Made by a program: the position numbers and the translations under genes
Notes under the pieces: generated by a model
What the model saw: only the letters and a program-made list of their open reading frames with translations
What the model was told of the DNA's origin: nothing
Databases searched by the model: none
NCBI GenBank assembly: GCA_964035545.1
Contig: OZ037772.1
Location: 1-64,000 of the forward strand
Direction of reading: 5' to 3'
Origin: Bugula neritina
Lineage: Eukaryota; Bryozoa; Gymnolaemata; Cheilostomatida; Bugulidae
Length of the DNA stretch: 64,000 nt
Shown here: positions 36,541 to 47,999 of the stretch, in pieces
How positions within the stretch are numbered: position 1 is the first letter of the stretch
How the letters are laid out: each line of letters starts with the position of its first letter

Positions 36541-38056
36541 TGGAATATATAATATACAAATATAAGCTGTGTAATAGTATTATTAGTAATGTTTAAAGTG
36601 GCTCACTCATGAGGTTGGTGTTTGAGTATAGTGGATTTTACAATTTAATTATTAAATAATAATATTTATTAAATAAAAATATTCATAAAGGAAGTCATCT
36701 GCCTCTATAGATGATCATGATGAGACATGAGTGGATTGAAAATCTTTAGAAAGAACATGACTTCCTACTGCTATATTCCTAGATTTACTACGCTTGCCCT
36801 GAGTTTGAGGGTATATGAGGACACACCCAGTGTCAGAACAGCTGAGGCTATGTAATATTATCTTAATATTATAAATCGAAACTATTTGACTTGATCCTAA
36901 TAGTTTGTAGTGTAGCTAGTAGTAAAAGTTTTTATAGAAAAGGTACATTTTAATTAGTCAAAAAGCAAATATACCTAATTGATAATTAAAATAAAAGCTT
37001 CATTAGCTTTATGGGTTCAACTTCCAGCTCTACAAACTTTCTGAGGATCGAAGAAAACATCAGTTTATTATAACTTTATATACCACAATGACAGCCATGT
37101 GCTTCTGGGTAGCAACTTAGTTAATATATAAACAAAATGCTAAAATTTAAAAGTAGGAAATGTAATATTATTATATCAGTGGCACTAGCAGATATATTAA
37201 TATCGGCACATTGACTTTTATCTTAAAACCCAAAACTTTAGTCAGCCTTACCATTCTCAAGCAGGCTACTCAAACAATTATAGTGAGAATTCAGAGATCT
37301 CAGGCAATGAAACCAGAAAGAGGCTATGTACTCACCACAAATGTTGAGTTTTAGTTCTATACTAGCAATATTAGTGATGAAGTTGGAAGGCAAACTCTCT
37401 TGGAAGTTAAAAGTACACTAGCAACTGATGAGAGACTTTCACTGAGAATGTCACTGGTTATGTAACTTCACAAACACGTGTTATATAATCCTTTTATTCA
37501 CAGATGGCAGATGCAACAGCTATGTAATTTACTATTTATGGAAAGCTGAGTGCAAACAGCTTTTACTCCAAACAACAATAAGCTGGGCATTTCGTGCAAT
37601 GTTTACCTACTATTGGTGAAAAGCTATCAACAGTTCAAATGGTACCAACTTACGGCATAAATTAATGACTTGGTATTCAATAATGGAAGGGGTTTGGTTC
37701 TACTGTCAAACAAGAGAACTAAAAACCTTCCATTATCTCTAAATCCTCCACTAAGTTGCTACAAAGTCTCTTTACTATTGGAGTGGCTGAAGGCAGCTAA
37801 CTAACAGTTGGGTTAAAGAACTAATTGGCCTGTGTGCATACAGCTGGGGTGGCTAAAGGCATAAAGTTGGGATTCAACTCATACTGAGAAGACAACTACA
37901 AAAGTTACAACAAAAAATATTTTCCTGTCTCTAAAATATGGTGAGAGTGTAGGTTTATATGAAATAATATTCTACACTTTACAGATAATGGCATATGTCT
38001 ACTGTAGTATACCAATTCCTGTATTATAATCTACCCATAATATACTTCTGCACTGC
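36541..38056. other. Upstream of WDR45, no supported gene
   Basis: AT-rich DNA between the WDR45 start and the BEL element. It should hold the WDR45 promoter, but I see no clear TATA or initiator. Confidence 0.5.
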
Positions 38057-38061
38057 ATTAT

Positions 38062-38512
38062 TGTATTGGTATGCCACCCAGAAGTATTGGCAGGCAGCCA
38101 ATCATTAAAGCTTTCAAGCTTCAAAAGCTTTCACCAAAGCTACTATTAGCTGGCAGAGCTAGTTCATTCACTGTACTGCATGAGTCAGTGTATCATGATC
38201 AAACCGCCATATTTACACACTTTGTATGAACAAACTATCGGTTTCGGTATTGTGATGGCTAAGATTTTTATCCACGCATCAATATTGTAAGTTTATTAGA
38301 ATTACAATAGTTCATGTCAATTTTTTGGTTCTGTAATATTCATAGTGTTCCTCTGAATTTTGATTTATATTGTGACTACTTATTTATACAATTTCTAATG
38401 TTTCCCATTTTATAGGGTACGATTTGACAGTTAATAAACTCGAAAACCTGTTGCCAAGTTGGCTAGTAGTTAAAGCATATCTTGCAACCAAACACAAACA
38501 CAAACCGATACA
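38062..38512 (+). repeat. 5' LTR of the BEL/Pao element
   Basis: 451 bp. Positions 38265-38287 are exactly complementary to 38517-38539 just after the LTR. The LTR also contains a GTAAGT at 38288 and a TTTTATAG acceptor-like site near 38416, so an intron in the leader is possible. Confidence 0.95.
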
Positions 38513-38707
38513 GTACCAATATTGATGCGTGGATAAAAATTAGCAATTAAGAAAGCCAATGGATTAGTTACTGATTGTACTGACAATACTCTTATCACTG
38601 AACATCTTAGGAAATGTGTAGCTCTTTCAGAAAGTTTGGCAGATACCATAGGTTTTTCTGATTTATTATTAGAACTAGACGAAGTTATTTTATCTTTAGA
38701 TTATTGT

Positions 38708-41700
38708 ATGTCTAAGTTTACTCTTATGTCAAGGGCTCAGTCACAGAGCATGAATTTCGAACACCGTGAATCTGATCCGTCCGTGGTCCGGTCCGGTCTC
38801 GCGGAAAGCGGTATGAGTGGGGGTTCACCTCCAGACGGCGCGAGTCATGCACCGACTATGGTCGCGTCGAGTCGGTTGTTTCCTCCTAGATCACACCCTA
38901 GCACACATGAGGCTACTCTTGCACCAAATCCAGGTATCACAGCAAGTGGTAGTGATAGGCAGGTACTACGGGAAGATCACACATCGGGTGAAGCTTTGGC
39001 GTCAAATCCAGGTGTCATAGCAAGTACCAATGTCAGAGATGTTCGTTCTTCTACATTCTCAGTACGTGATCTACATGGTAGTCCTGATCGTGCAGCTCAT
39101 TCTGAATCTTTAATTCGCGGTGCAACTTCCTCGGTTGTCAATGCATATGATAGCTACCCTAATGGAACTAGTCAAATAAGTTATGACTCTAGACATACAG
39201 GTGGAAATAACTTCAATTCATCTATACATAAAACTCATTCACAACCCAAGCCATTTAACGGCACCAGATACCATTGGCCGGAATTTAGGTCAGTATGGCT
39301 AAGATATGCCACTATGTTTTACGATGATGTCGATAGGGCTTGTGAATTAAAAAAATTTCTCACAGGCGAAGCTCTGGAGATGGTTCAGCCAATCTTCGCA
39401 ACTCAGCCTCAAGCTTACGAGAGAATGATGTGTAGATTAGAAGAGGTCTACAATGATCCTAGCATGAGTGTGCAAGCAGTCTTCAACAATCTACAAGAAC
39501 TAAAGCCAGTAAAGGAAGGAGATGCACGAGAACTCGTCAAAATGGCCAATGCAGTGGAAAGCTCGTACAGCCAACTCGGTGAAGTGGGACTTTTGCAAAC
39601 TGTTACGCTGCCACAAGTCGATACTCTTGCAAACCTATTACCTACAAGCATTAGACGGGACTGGGATAGACACTTTCACTCACTTACTCACGAGGAGAGA
39701 ATCAAGCCATTCCCACACCTTATGAGGTTTCTAGAGCAGGAACGGCAGATAGCCCTCAGACGCATAGAAACCGTAAACCCGCAGTCCTCCAGTATGCATA
39801 AACAGAAGGTGAAAGCGTTCCACGCTGAAAGTAGTGGCCCAAAGTCTAGTAGTAACAGGTCTACTAATAATAGCAAAATCATTGATAGTGAGAATTACTG
39901 TTTTATTCATCGCAGTGAGCGCCATTGTCTTGTTGAGTGCAGAAATTTCTTGGCGTTGTCTGTAGATGAAAGATACAAGTTAATAAAAACTAATTCTCTA
40001 TGTGTTAGGTGCTTGGGTGCCCATGAGCCTAAGCGCTGTCCAAATTTCCGAACCCTTTGTTCAGTCTGTGATAAAACAACCCACCATGTATTATTGTGCA
40101 TCAAATCAGCTGAAACTAATACACATACCAATTGTAATACCAACAAGAATAAAGTAAAGGCTGATCAAATTAAGCACAAGAGTAACGAGAATTCTGAAGC
40201 GTCTGCTGTTAGCACCACGGTCCGTGTGTCTCCCAATCATGGAGCGCACAATCATCCAGGAAATGCTACAGTATTTGCCATTCAGCAGGCCCAAGTAGTG
40301 GGTACATCTCATACAGCTATTATATTCTTTGACGGCGGATCCAATGCTTCATTCATATCGGAGAGAGCCGCTAAAGCGTGGGGTGCGCGACAAATAGATA
40401 AGGTGAATTTAGAAATGAACACACTTGGTGAACATGAAGTTAGCGAAACTTCTACTATTTACGAAGTAAAGTTACAAACTCCAAAGGGAAAGACCTTTAC
40501 GATTTTAGCTTACAGTCTTCGGAAACTCACAGGGGCTATCAACAAGCCACTTGATGCAAACATCCTCGGATCTCTGTTCCCAAAAGTAGACACTAGCAAG
40601 CTATTGAAGAAGACGGGACCTATCGACCTGCTAATGGGTAACGATCTTCTTGGATTGCATCCAAGACACCAAGTTGATCAAGCAGGACCGCACCTCTATG
40701 TATATTCCGGACCCTTTGGACTGTGTGTGCAGGGATCACACCCTGCCCTTAGCAACATTTCTACACTTCCATCCTCATCTTTCCATGTACAGGCTACCAT
40801 GATGCATGCGAAGTTGGATGAGCGTCTCGAGCCTCATTGGGAATTTAATAAGAAAATTCATTCTTATCTCACCAAGACGAAAAGTAGTTCTCTTGAAAGA
40901 TTTATTCAGGGTGAGGAGTTGGGCATAGAAATTCAGCCACAATGTGGAGCTTGCCAATGTGGAAAATGTCCAGTAGTGGGACATACCTATTCATTCAAAG
41001 AGGAGCAAGAACTTCAGATGATACGTTCTAACCTAGAATATGATGAGAGCAACGAAAGGTGGATTACAGCCTATCCATGGATAAGGGATCCTTCTACTCT
41101 ACCAAATAACTACCAAGCCGCATTGTCCACTTTACGCAACACTGAACGAACTCTCCGAAAGGACCCTGAATGGAGCAAGAGATACAATAACCAGATCGAA
41201 GACATGGTGGATCGCGGAGTAGCTCATAAACTGGATGAGGAGGAGCTGAGAAGTTGGAATGGACCTATTTACTATCTCAGCCATTTAGCCGTTCAGAATC
41301 CCAAATCAACATCAACACCAGTGCGAATAGTGTTCAATTCCAGCCAAACATACAAAGGAACATCCTTGAATTCTTGTTTAGCCAAAGGTCCAGATTCCTA
41401 TCTCAATGATTTGTTAGGCATTTTGCTTCGCTGGCGAGAGGAACCTGTAGCACTAGTAGCTGACATTAAGAAGATGTACAATTCCATATTTATAAGGGAG
41501 ATTGAGCAACACACTCATCGTTTCTTGTGGCGGAATATGGAAGACAGAAAGCCAGATGTCTATACTATTCTGAGGGTCAATATGGGGGATCGACCTGCTG
41601 CAGCAATTAGTACAGAGGCTCTTTACAAAACAGCAGATCTGTTTCACAAGGATTTTCCAAGAGTAGCAAAACTTTTGAAGAGGTCAACATATGTAGATGA

Positions 41701-44308
41701 TATAGTGGACTCTTTTCCACTCAAGGATGATGCCCTGCAGGTAGCGGCAGATACCGACTCTGTACTGAAGAGATGCGGATTCAAAGTTAAAGGTTGGCTC
41801 TTCAGTGGGGATAATAACAACAGTACAGATGCTGAAAATCAATATGAAGACTACAACACCCATGTACTTGGTGTTAAATGGATGCCCCAAACAGATGTTC
41901 TCTCATTCCCGGCTAGAATAAATTTTTCTGTCAAAAAGAAAGGAGCTTACACACAGCCAGATTTAACCATAGCCCAAATACCCGAATCAATTCCAGACAT
42001 ACTCACCCGAAGGATGGTATTAGAGCAGACAATGAAAATCTACGACCCACTTGGCATTCTCTCACCATTTACTTTGAAGGCAAAACTTCTGCTGAGAGAC
42101 ACATGGGAACAAAAACTTGAGTGGGATGATCAACTGCCTACAGAGATGAGCAGGAAATGGATACAAGTCTTTAGAGATATCTTCTCCCTTACTGAGCATC
42201 AATATCCTAGATGTCTGCGTCCTAAGGATGCTGTGGGATTACCTATCCTAGTGATATTCTCTGACGCCAGCGCAATAGCCTATGGATTCAGTGCATATGT
42301 GCGATGGAAAAGGCAGGATGGAACATACTGGTGTGCATTGATTTTAGCTAAATGTCGTATAGCACCCATGAAACAACAACTAAAGATTCCTCAACTAGAA
42401 CTCAATGCGGCCGTATTGTCAAAGAGAGGCAGACGAGTTATCGAGACTGAAATGCGCTATAAGTTTGAGAAAGTTTATCAGCTTATAGATTCTGAAACAG
42501 TGCTCAAGATGCTCCAAAAGAAGTCAACAAGGTTTCATGTTTACGAGGGTGTACGCGTTGGAGAAATTCAGGGAGCAACCAATGGAGATATGAGCTGCTG
42601 GCACTGGGTAAGTGGCAAGGAAAACACAGCAGATTGGCTTACAAGAGGGAAGCCTGTCAATGACATTGGACCTGCGAGTGAATGGTGGAGAGGCCCAAAT
42701 TTTCTCTATCTGCCTGAGGATCAGTGGGATATAAAATCGCCATCTGACTCGAATGAGCTTGTCTTTGGAGAGAAGAAAATAGTTTACACCGTCACTGCTT
42801 CAACAGAAGTCCAATCATTTGTTAAATATGAAAATTTCAGCAGTCTCAAGAGTCTAACATGGACAATAGCTCGAGTTCGCAACATCTTCAAGTACAAAAG
42901 TTTTAAGGGAATCCGATCTGATCTCATCACCGTGGAAGATCTACGGCAGACCAAACTCTACTTACTGAAGCAGGTACAACATACTATAGATTCCGAGTTG
43001 AACAAGATTAAAGGGAAATATACAAGACTTCACCCCATCAAGACAGAGAGTGGATTATGGATAGTAGGCAGTAGACTCCTAAGGCATAACCCCATGACAG
43101 CGATTAAAACGCACATGCAATCAATCCTTCCCACCACTCACTACTTTACCTACTTGGCAATGCGGCAGGCACATACAGATAGCTATCACCGTGGCCGAGA
43201 TGCAACACTCGCAAGATTCCGAGAAGAGTTTTGGACTATGCAGGGATCTAAGGTTGCTAGGGGCATAGTAACATCATGCCAAATGTGTCGGCTCAAACAA
43301 CCTCGCTTTACTGATCAACTGATGGGAAGTCTACCTACAGAACGACTAACGACCGGACCGCCGTTCAACAATGTAATGATAGATCTTTTTGGTCCGTATA
43401 TTGTGAGAGGAGAAAAACAGACTAGAACTTCGAGCAAAGCTTATGGAGTAATATTCACAGACATCAGTTCACGAGCAGCACACATCGAAGCAGTTTTCGG
43501 ATATGACAGTGATTCTTTCCTGTTGGCATTAACTCGATTCGTCAACATTCGTGGCTGGCCATCCAAGATTTATTCTGATCCTGGAACACAGTTAGCTGGA
43601 GCAGAAAAAGAACTCAAAGATATGTGGAGACGCATGGACAAAGGTTCTATCAAGAAAACCAGTGCAGAAAATGGGTTGCAATGGGAATTTGGACCCGGTG
43701 ACAGCCCCTGGTATCAGGGCGCTGCTGAATCACTCATAAAGGCTGTCAAGAGATGTTTCACATTTTCAATGAGCAACCGCCGACTTTCACCTACAGAATT
43801 TCTTACAATCTGCACTGAAGCTGCAAACACGCTAAATGAAAGGCCATTGGGATTACTGCCAGATTCAGACTCCGAGATCAACATATTAACACCTAACTGC
43901 CAACTTATTGGACGACCCTTCATCAAGAATCCTGGCAGCTGGAATAAAGACTACTCCTTAAGGGGGCGACTGGCTCTGGTAAATACAGTCTCAGATGACT
44001 TCTGGCGGAAGTGGACCGAATTGTATGCACCCACACTGATTCATCACCAAAAGTGGCATACCCCAAGACGAAACTTTCAGGTGGGAGATGTTGTAGTTGT
44101 TATGGATCCAAATCAACTGCGTAATCAGTATAAACTAGCTCGAGTACATCAAGTATATCCGAGCAAGGATGGCGTAGTAAGGAAAGTAGCCCTTTCCTAC
44201 AAAAACTATAAGGTAGCGGGGAAACTGAGGGACTATGTAGGCTGTAAAGACACTATCATAACCCGCAGCGTGCATAGGTTGGCTTTATTAACCGAAGTGA
44301 ACCCATAA
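38708..44308 (+). CDS. BEL/Pao Gag-Pol polyprotein
   Basis: From ATG 38708 the protein has 1,866 residues; the frame is open back to 38535 without an ATG, so a spliced or non-ATG start is possible. Domains in order: a gag region of the DUF1759 type (PKPFNGTRYHWPEFRSVW, about residue 205 counted from the 38636 codon); CCHC-like knuckles (CVRCLGAHEPKRC, CSVCDKTTHH); an aspartic protease of the DUF1758 type with FFDGGSNASFIS; RT with LVADIKKMYNSI and the YVDD active site (about 41693); RNase H with IFSDASAIAYGF; integrase with a zinc region (HTDSYHRG...CQMCRL) and DDE residues in MIDLFGP, YSDPGTQL and GAAESLIKAVK; and a C-terminal DUF5641-like module (FQVGDVVVVMDPN). It makes the proteins for RNA packaging, reverse transcription and integration. 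No motif is missing. Confidence 0.95.
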   Translation: MSKFTLMSRAQSQSMNFEHRESDPSVVRSGLAESGMSGGSPPDGASHAPTMVASSRLFPPRSHPSTHEATLAPNPGITASGSDRQVLREDHTSGEALASNPGVIASTNVRDVRSSTFSVRDLHGSPDRAAHSESLIRGATSSVVNAYDSYPNGTSQISYDSRHTGGNNFNSSIHKTHSQPKPFNGTRYHWPEFRSVWLRYATMFYDDVDRACELKKFLTGEALEMVQPIFATQPQAYERMMCRLEEVYNDPSMSVQAVFNNLQELKPVKEGDARELVKMANAVESSYSQLGEVGLLQTVTLPQVDTLANLLPTSIRRDWDRHFHSLTHEERIKPFPHLMRFLEQERQIALRRIETVNPQSSSMHKQKVKAFHAESSGPKSSSNRSTNNSKIIDSENYCFIHRSERHCLVECRNFLALSVDERYKLIKTNSLCVRCLGAHEPKRCPNFRTLCSVCDKTTHHVLLCIKSAETNTHTNCNTNKNKVKADQIKHKSNENSEASAVSTTVRVSPNHGAHNHPGNATVFAIQQAQVVGTSHTAIIFFDGGSNASFISERAAKAWGARQIDKVNLEMNTLGEHEVSETSTIYEVKLQTPKGKTFTILAYSLRKLTGAINKPLDANILGSLFPKVDTSKLLKKTGPIDLLMGNDLLGLHPRHQVDQAGPHLYVYSGPFGLCVQGSHPALSNISTLPSSSFHVQATMMHAKLDERLEPHWEFNKKIHSYLTKTKSSSLERFIQGEELGIEIQPQCGACQCGKCPVVGHTYSFKEEQELQMIRSNLEYDESNERWITAYPWIRDPSTLPNNYQAALSTLRNTERTLRKDPEWSKRYNNQIEDMVDRGVAHKLDEEELRSWNGPIYYLSHLAVQNPKSTSTPVRIVFNSSQTYKGTSLNSCLAKGPDSYLNDLLGILLRWREEPVALVADIKKMYNSIFIREIEQHTHRFLWRNMEDRKPDVYTILRVNMGDRPAAAISTEALYKTADLFHKDFPRVAKLLKRSTYVDDIVDSFPLKDDALQVAADTDSVLKRCGFKVKGWLFSGDNNNSTDAENQYEDYNTHVLGVKWMPQTDVLSFPARINFSVKKKGAYTQPDLTIAQIPESIPDILTRRMVLEQTMKIYDPLGILSPFTLKAKLLLRDTWEQKLEWDDQLPTEMSRKWIQVFRDIFSLTEHQYPRCLRPKDAVGLPILVIFSDASAIAYGFSAYVRWKRQDGTYWCALILAKCRIAPMKQQLKIPQLELNAAVLSKRGRRVIETEMRYKFEKVYQLIDSETVLKMLQKKSTRFHVYEGVRVGEIQGATNGDMSCWHWVSGKENTADWLTRGKPVNDIGPASEWWRGPNFLYLPEDQWDIKSPSDSNELVFGEKKIVYTVTASTEVQSFVKYENFSSLKSLTWTIARVRNIFKYKSFKGIRSDLITVEDLRQTKLYLLKQVQHTIDSELNKIKGKYTRLHPIKTESGLWIVGSRLLRHNPMTAIKTHMQSILPTTHYFTYLAMRQAHTDSYHRGRDATLARFREEFWTMQGSKVARGIVTSCQMCRLKQPRFTDQLMGSLPTERLTTGPPFNNVMIDLFGPYIVRGEKQTRTSSKAYGVIFTDISSRAAHIEAVFGYDSDSFLLALTRFVNIRGWPSKIYSDPGTQLAGAEKELKDMWRRMDKGSIKKTSAENGLQWEFGPGDSPWYQGAAESLIKAVKRCFTFSMSNRRLSPTEFLTICTEAANTLNERPLGLLPDSDSEINILTPNCQLIGRPFIKNPGSWNKDYSLRGRLALVNTVSDDFWRKWTELYAPTLIHHQKWHTPRRNFQVGDVVVVMDPNQLRNQYKLARVHQVYPSKDGVVRKVALSYKNYKVAGKLRDYVGCKDTIITRSVHRLALLTEVNP

Positions 44309-44537
44309 ATGACTGATCTACTTTCTTGGCCGCGTGTACGCTCGTGTCGCTGGAGAGGTTTGCATTCAACCGTTTTTCGGGGGACGGGCTGGTGCGCGGA
44401 GGGGTCAGCGGATTGGTGCAAGAATTTCATGGTCTGTGACTGATCCTATTTTGTTTTGTTTGTTTTGTTTGTTTTGATTTACATAATTTATCAATATTTG
44501 TCAGAATAGTATCTGCCAAACAATTCGACCCCACCGA
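44309..44537 (+). other. 3' untranslated region of the BEL/Pao element
   Basis: Contains a G-rich stretch (about 44378-44413) and a GTTTT repeat near 44452. The bases directly before the 3' LTR (CGACCCCACCGA) are not a polypurine tract, which is unusual. Confidence 0.6.
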
Positions 44538-44988
44538 TGTATTGGTATGCCACCCAGAAGTATTGGCAGGCAGCCAATCATTAAAGCTTTCAAGCTTCAA
44601 AAGCTTTCACCAAAGCTACTATTAGCTGGCAGAGCTAGTTCATTCACTGTACTGCATGAGTCAGTGTATCATGATCAAACCGCCATATTTACACACTTTG
44701 TATGAACAAACTATCGGTTTCGGTATTGTGATGGCTAAGATTTTTATCCACGCATCAATATTGTAAGTTTATTAGAATTACAATAGTTCATGTCAATTTT
44801 TTGGTTCTGTAATATTCATAGTGTTCCTCTGAATTTTGATTTATATTGTGACTACTTATTTATACAATTTCTAATGTTTCCCATTTTATAGGGTACGATT
44901 TGACAGTTAATAAACTCGAAAACCTGTTGCCAAGTTGGCTAGTAGTTAAAGCATATCTTGCAACCAAACACAAACACAAACCGATACA
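44538..44988 (+). repeat. 3' LTR of the BEL/Pao element
   Basis: Same length and, by eye, same sequence as the 5' LTR; followed by ATTAT. Confidence 0.95.
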
Positions 44989-45364
44989 ATTATGATTCAT
45001 ATGTTACATTTTAAATAATATTATATTGGTCTATTTTTGTAAATCGGTTCTATATTCTATTTATGCTGTAATATTAATGCGATTCTTACATTACATTCTA
45101 TGTTATTATATTATGTATGCTGTAATACAATTCTTGTATTGCATTCTATATTATATTATGTATGTTGTAATGCAATGTCCATATAATACATTATATATCA
45201 TAATAAAATTCTACTGTATTATATAATGATTGCCCTACATCCAGCCCACACTGTATGCAACAATTGAACTATAGTCTAAGTTATAATAAGGGGGGATATA
45301 GCTGTATTATATAATATATTATCCTAGTATTTGACAGCATTGTTCTATAACGTAGTACCATAAT

Positions 45365-45470
45365 TTAATTATAATTGTATCATTATTATAATATGATATT
45401 ATATTGCATCATTATTACAATATGACATTATATTGTATCATTATTATAATATGATATTATATTGTATCAC
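45365..45470. repeat. Short AT-rich tandem repeat
   Basis: About three copies of a 30-bp unit containing ATTATAATATGATATTATAT. DNA from 44994 to here is AT-rich without a gene. Confidence 0.7.
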
Positions 45471-45550
45471 TGGGCTACAGTGTCCAATATGTAAGAATAT
45501 TTTGTATTTTTATTGTAAATATGACATAGTACACTTCAGAATATCCACTA

Positions 45551-45842
45551 GAGTTGTATGTGCTGATAACTCCCTTATCTCCAATAGAGTTGATTGTGCT
45601 GATAACTCCCTTATCTCCAATAGAGTTGATTGTGCTGATAACTCCCTTATCTCCAATAGAGTTGATTGTGCTGATAACTCCCTTATCTCCAATAGAGTTG
45701 ATTGTGCTGATAACTCCCTTATCTCCAATAGAGTTGATTGTGCTGATAACTCCCTTATCTCCAATAGAGTTGATTGTGCTGATAACTCCCTTATCTCCAA
45801 TAGAGTTGATTGTGCTGATAACTTCTTTATCTCTAATAAAGT
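45551..45842. repeat. Minisatellite, unit 36 bp
   Basis: Eight copies of a 36-bp unit with GATTGTGCTGATAACTCCC and TTATCTCCAATAGAGTT. Being a multiple of three, it produces 12-residue repeats in several frames, but no gene context supports translation. Confidence 0.95.
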
Positions 45843-46411
45843 TGTACAAAAACAGCATGTTATATTGTGTTTGGATCAATTTAAAAACATGCAAATATAA
45901 ACTATTTTTATAACTTAATAAAAAGTCAGTAAATCTTTAACTTGGAGATTGTATTTTGGAATTTTCTAAAACTTCCAGGGGAGGTAACACACCATGGCTT
46001 TAAATTTTGATTAATCAGAGTTTTGTTCTACTAACTCCAATAATTATTCATTATACTGTAAGTGCAGTCTTACTGCAAATACATGCTTCTGTAATATAGT
46101 AGTTGTTTACCAAGCTATTTTCTTAAAATTCTGAAATTTATGAGCTGTCAAAATGTTTGAATTATTTAAATAATATTTAGAATTTAATAAGTATACGTAG
46201 GACTAGTTTATTACTAAAGAAGATGAGGTAATGCTGTATTACATACACCTTGTAGTTTCTTATTAATAGGAGTATGTTCATTGGGTGATGGCACAGAGTC
46301 TGATTGGATGAAGCTGCACTGCCTTTGATACAGATAGCTGGGTATTGTTGTATTATTATGGTGTGGGCTACTGCAGCTATTCATAAAACCAGTTTATTAT
46401 AATAATATGTC

Positions 46412-46717
46412 ACTTTAAAGTCTCAATTATTATTAGATCTGAGTCAGTAAATAGCTATTGCGAGAGCTTTCACAAATAGCTTTCTTTACACAATGGTTTT
46501 TGGAAAGCCGCCAAAAAGCCACTGCAACAGCATGTGTATAAATAAGGCATATGGAGGGTGGTTTTTAACTTTAATTCATGCATATGTGTGAAAAATAATT
46601 TTAGGTTCAAGTCTTTGAGGGCCACATGAATGTAGGCTGGGGGGGGGCACATCTGGCCCTGGGGCCGCCTAGTGGACAGCCCTTACTTTAAAGTGTCAAT
46701 TATCATTAGATCTGAGT
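46412..46717. mobile_element. hAT-type remnant between 33-bp direct repeats
   Basis: About 46500-46684 resembles the right half of the element at 55920-56265, ending in GTGGACAGCCCTTA. It is bracketed by a 33-bp direct repeat (46412-46444 and 46685-46717, two mismatches), longer than the 8 bp hAT normally duplicates. The DNA from 46718 to 48000 has no supported feature. Confidence 0.6.
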
Positions 46718-47999
46718 GAGAGATTACAACAGATAGAGACAGTATAATAGTATGGATCTTTGAAAGAGGTTCCTGTAGGCCTTTCAACATCCTTTAGTAA
46801 ACAGCCTCAGTTTTATGTTCACTTTATTATGATTATTAAATTAGATCAGCATCTTTAGATTTGTGTGGACAGTAGGCTATTTATTTTATGACCCTTAATA
46901 AACAGGACTATAGACACTATCTATTTTATGTTTCAGTAGAGGTGAGATGACTACTTTGAGTTAATCATAAACAGAGATGACAAGTAAATGATATTGACTG
47001 CTGTGTACTTTTAGCAACTCTTTGTGAATCACATAACATTTTAGTTTGAGTGCATAATATAGCTTGTTCTCTTAGTTTATATTAACTTGAGTGGGTAAGG
47101 GGCCTTTGTTACATGTTTGCTAGTTAAATAAATGTCATTTCTGTAGTTACTATTGCTAAATGTACCCATACAAGTTCTGATAGTTAAGTTTTTGCAATTT
47201 TACACTTGATTCTATATGATGAAATGAATCAATTAATATGTGCTTGCAACATTGAGTAACATCTCCGTATTGTATATCAGCAGTGCTTATGTTATTACAT
47301 AATTGACGAATAAAATGTTATAGCTGAAGACTTTTGACACTTGGCTATAATACGCTGATTGTTGTTGTTAGATTGATTTATATTGGAGTTTTCATTCAAA
47401 TCTTGTCAAGTGCAGAATCTAGCAACTTTATTGACTAACCTTTAATAACCTGTTCCCTCTATGAGTCAGAATTAGTAAAAAATTTAAAAAAATTTAAGCG
47501 AAACATACCTATGCCTATATTATTATAATTTGCACTTTTTATATACATAAATAATAAGGAATTTCTGTTTAGTTTGGTAGCCTCCTATTAGAGCTAGACT
47601 AATATTATTAATATGACATCATGCAAACTGGTTGCATGATCCTACTTATTGACTGTAATAAATCATAGATAGGGCACCTGACCAGCAGTGTCAAGTTTAG
47701 AGAATACTTGATATTCATATGACATGGAGTTGAGATATGACCTTGGCTTAGTTGCTAGGTAACAGCTAAATAACAGTTGGCCATGCATGTTATTAAGAGT
47801 ATAATACTATGACAGAGTGCATACTATGTAATACATAACTACAATTTAATTGCTTGAAATCTCAAATACTTCAATAGAGTGAGAAATAAAAAGTTGCTTC
47901 ATTTATAGTATTCAAGTGCCGTTTCCATGACGATTCAACCAGCTGACCATCATAACCCTTCAGTGTGTCTATAATTACTTGATAATAAAAGAGTGTTTA

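Larger units (their letters stand above)
38062..44988 (+). mobile_element. BEL/Pao LTR retrotransposon, structurally intact
   Basis: LTRs of 451 bp (38062-38512 and 44538-44988, TG...CA) read as identical by eye. The 5-bp duplication ATTAT flanks the element (38057-38061 and 44989-44993). One long ORF encodes gag through integrase with all catalytic motifs present. Matching LTRs and an unbroken ORF point to a recent, possibly still mobile insertion. Confidence 0.96.

Noticed and set aside
45433-45900. Repeated 12-residue open frames on both strands
   Set aside because: A 36-bp minisatellite; no start context, splice sites or domain.
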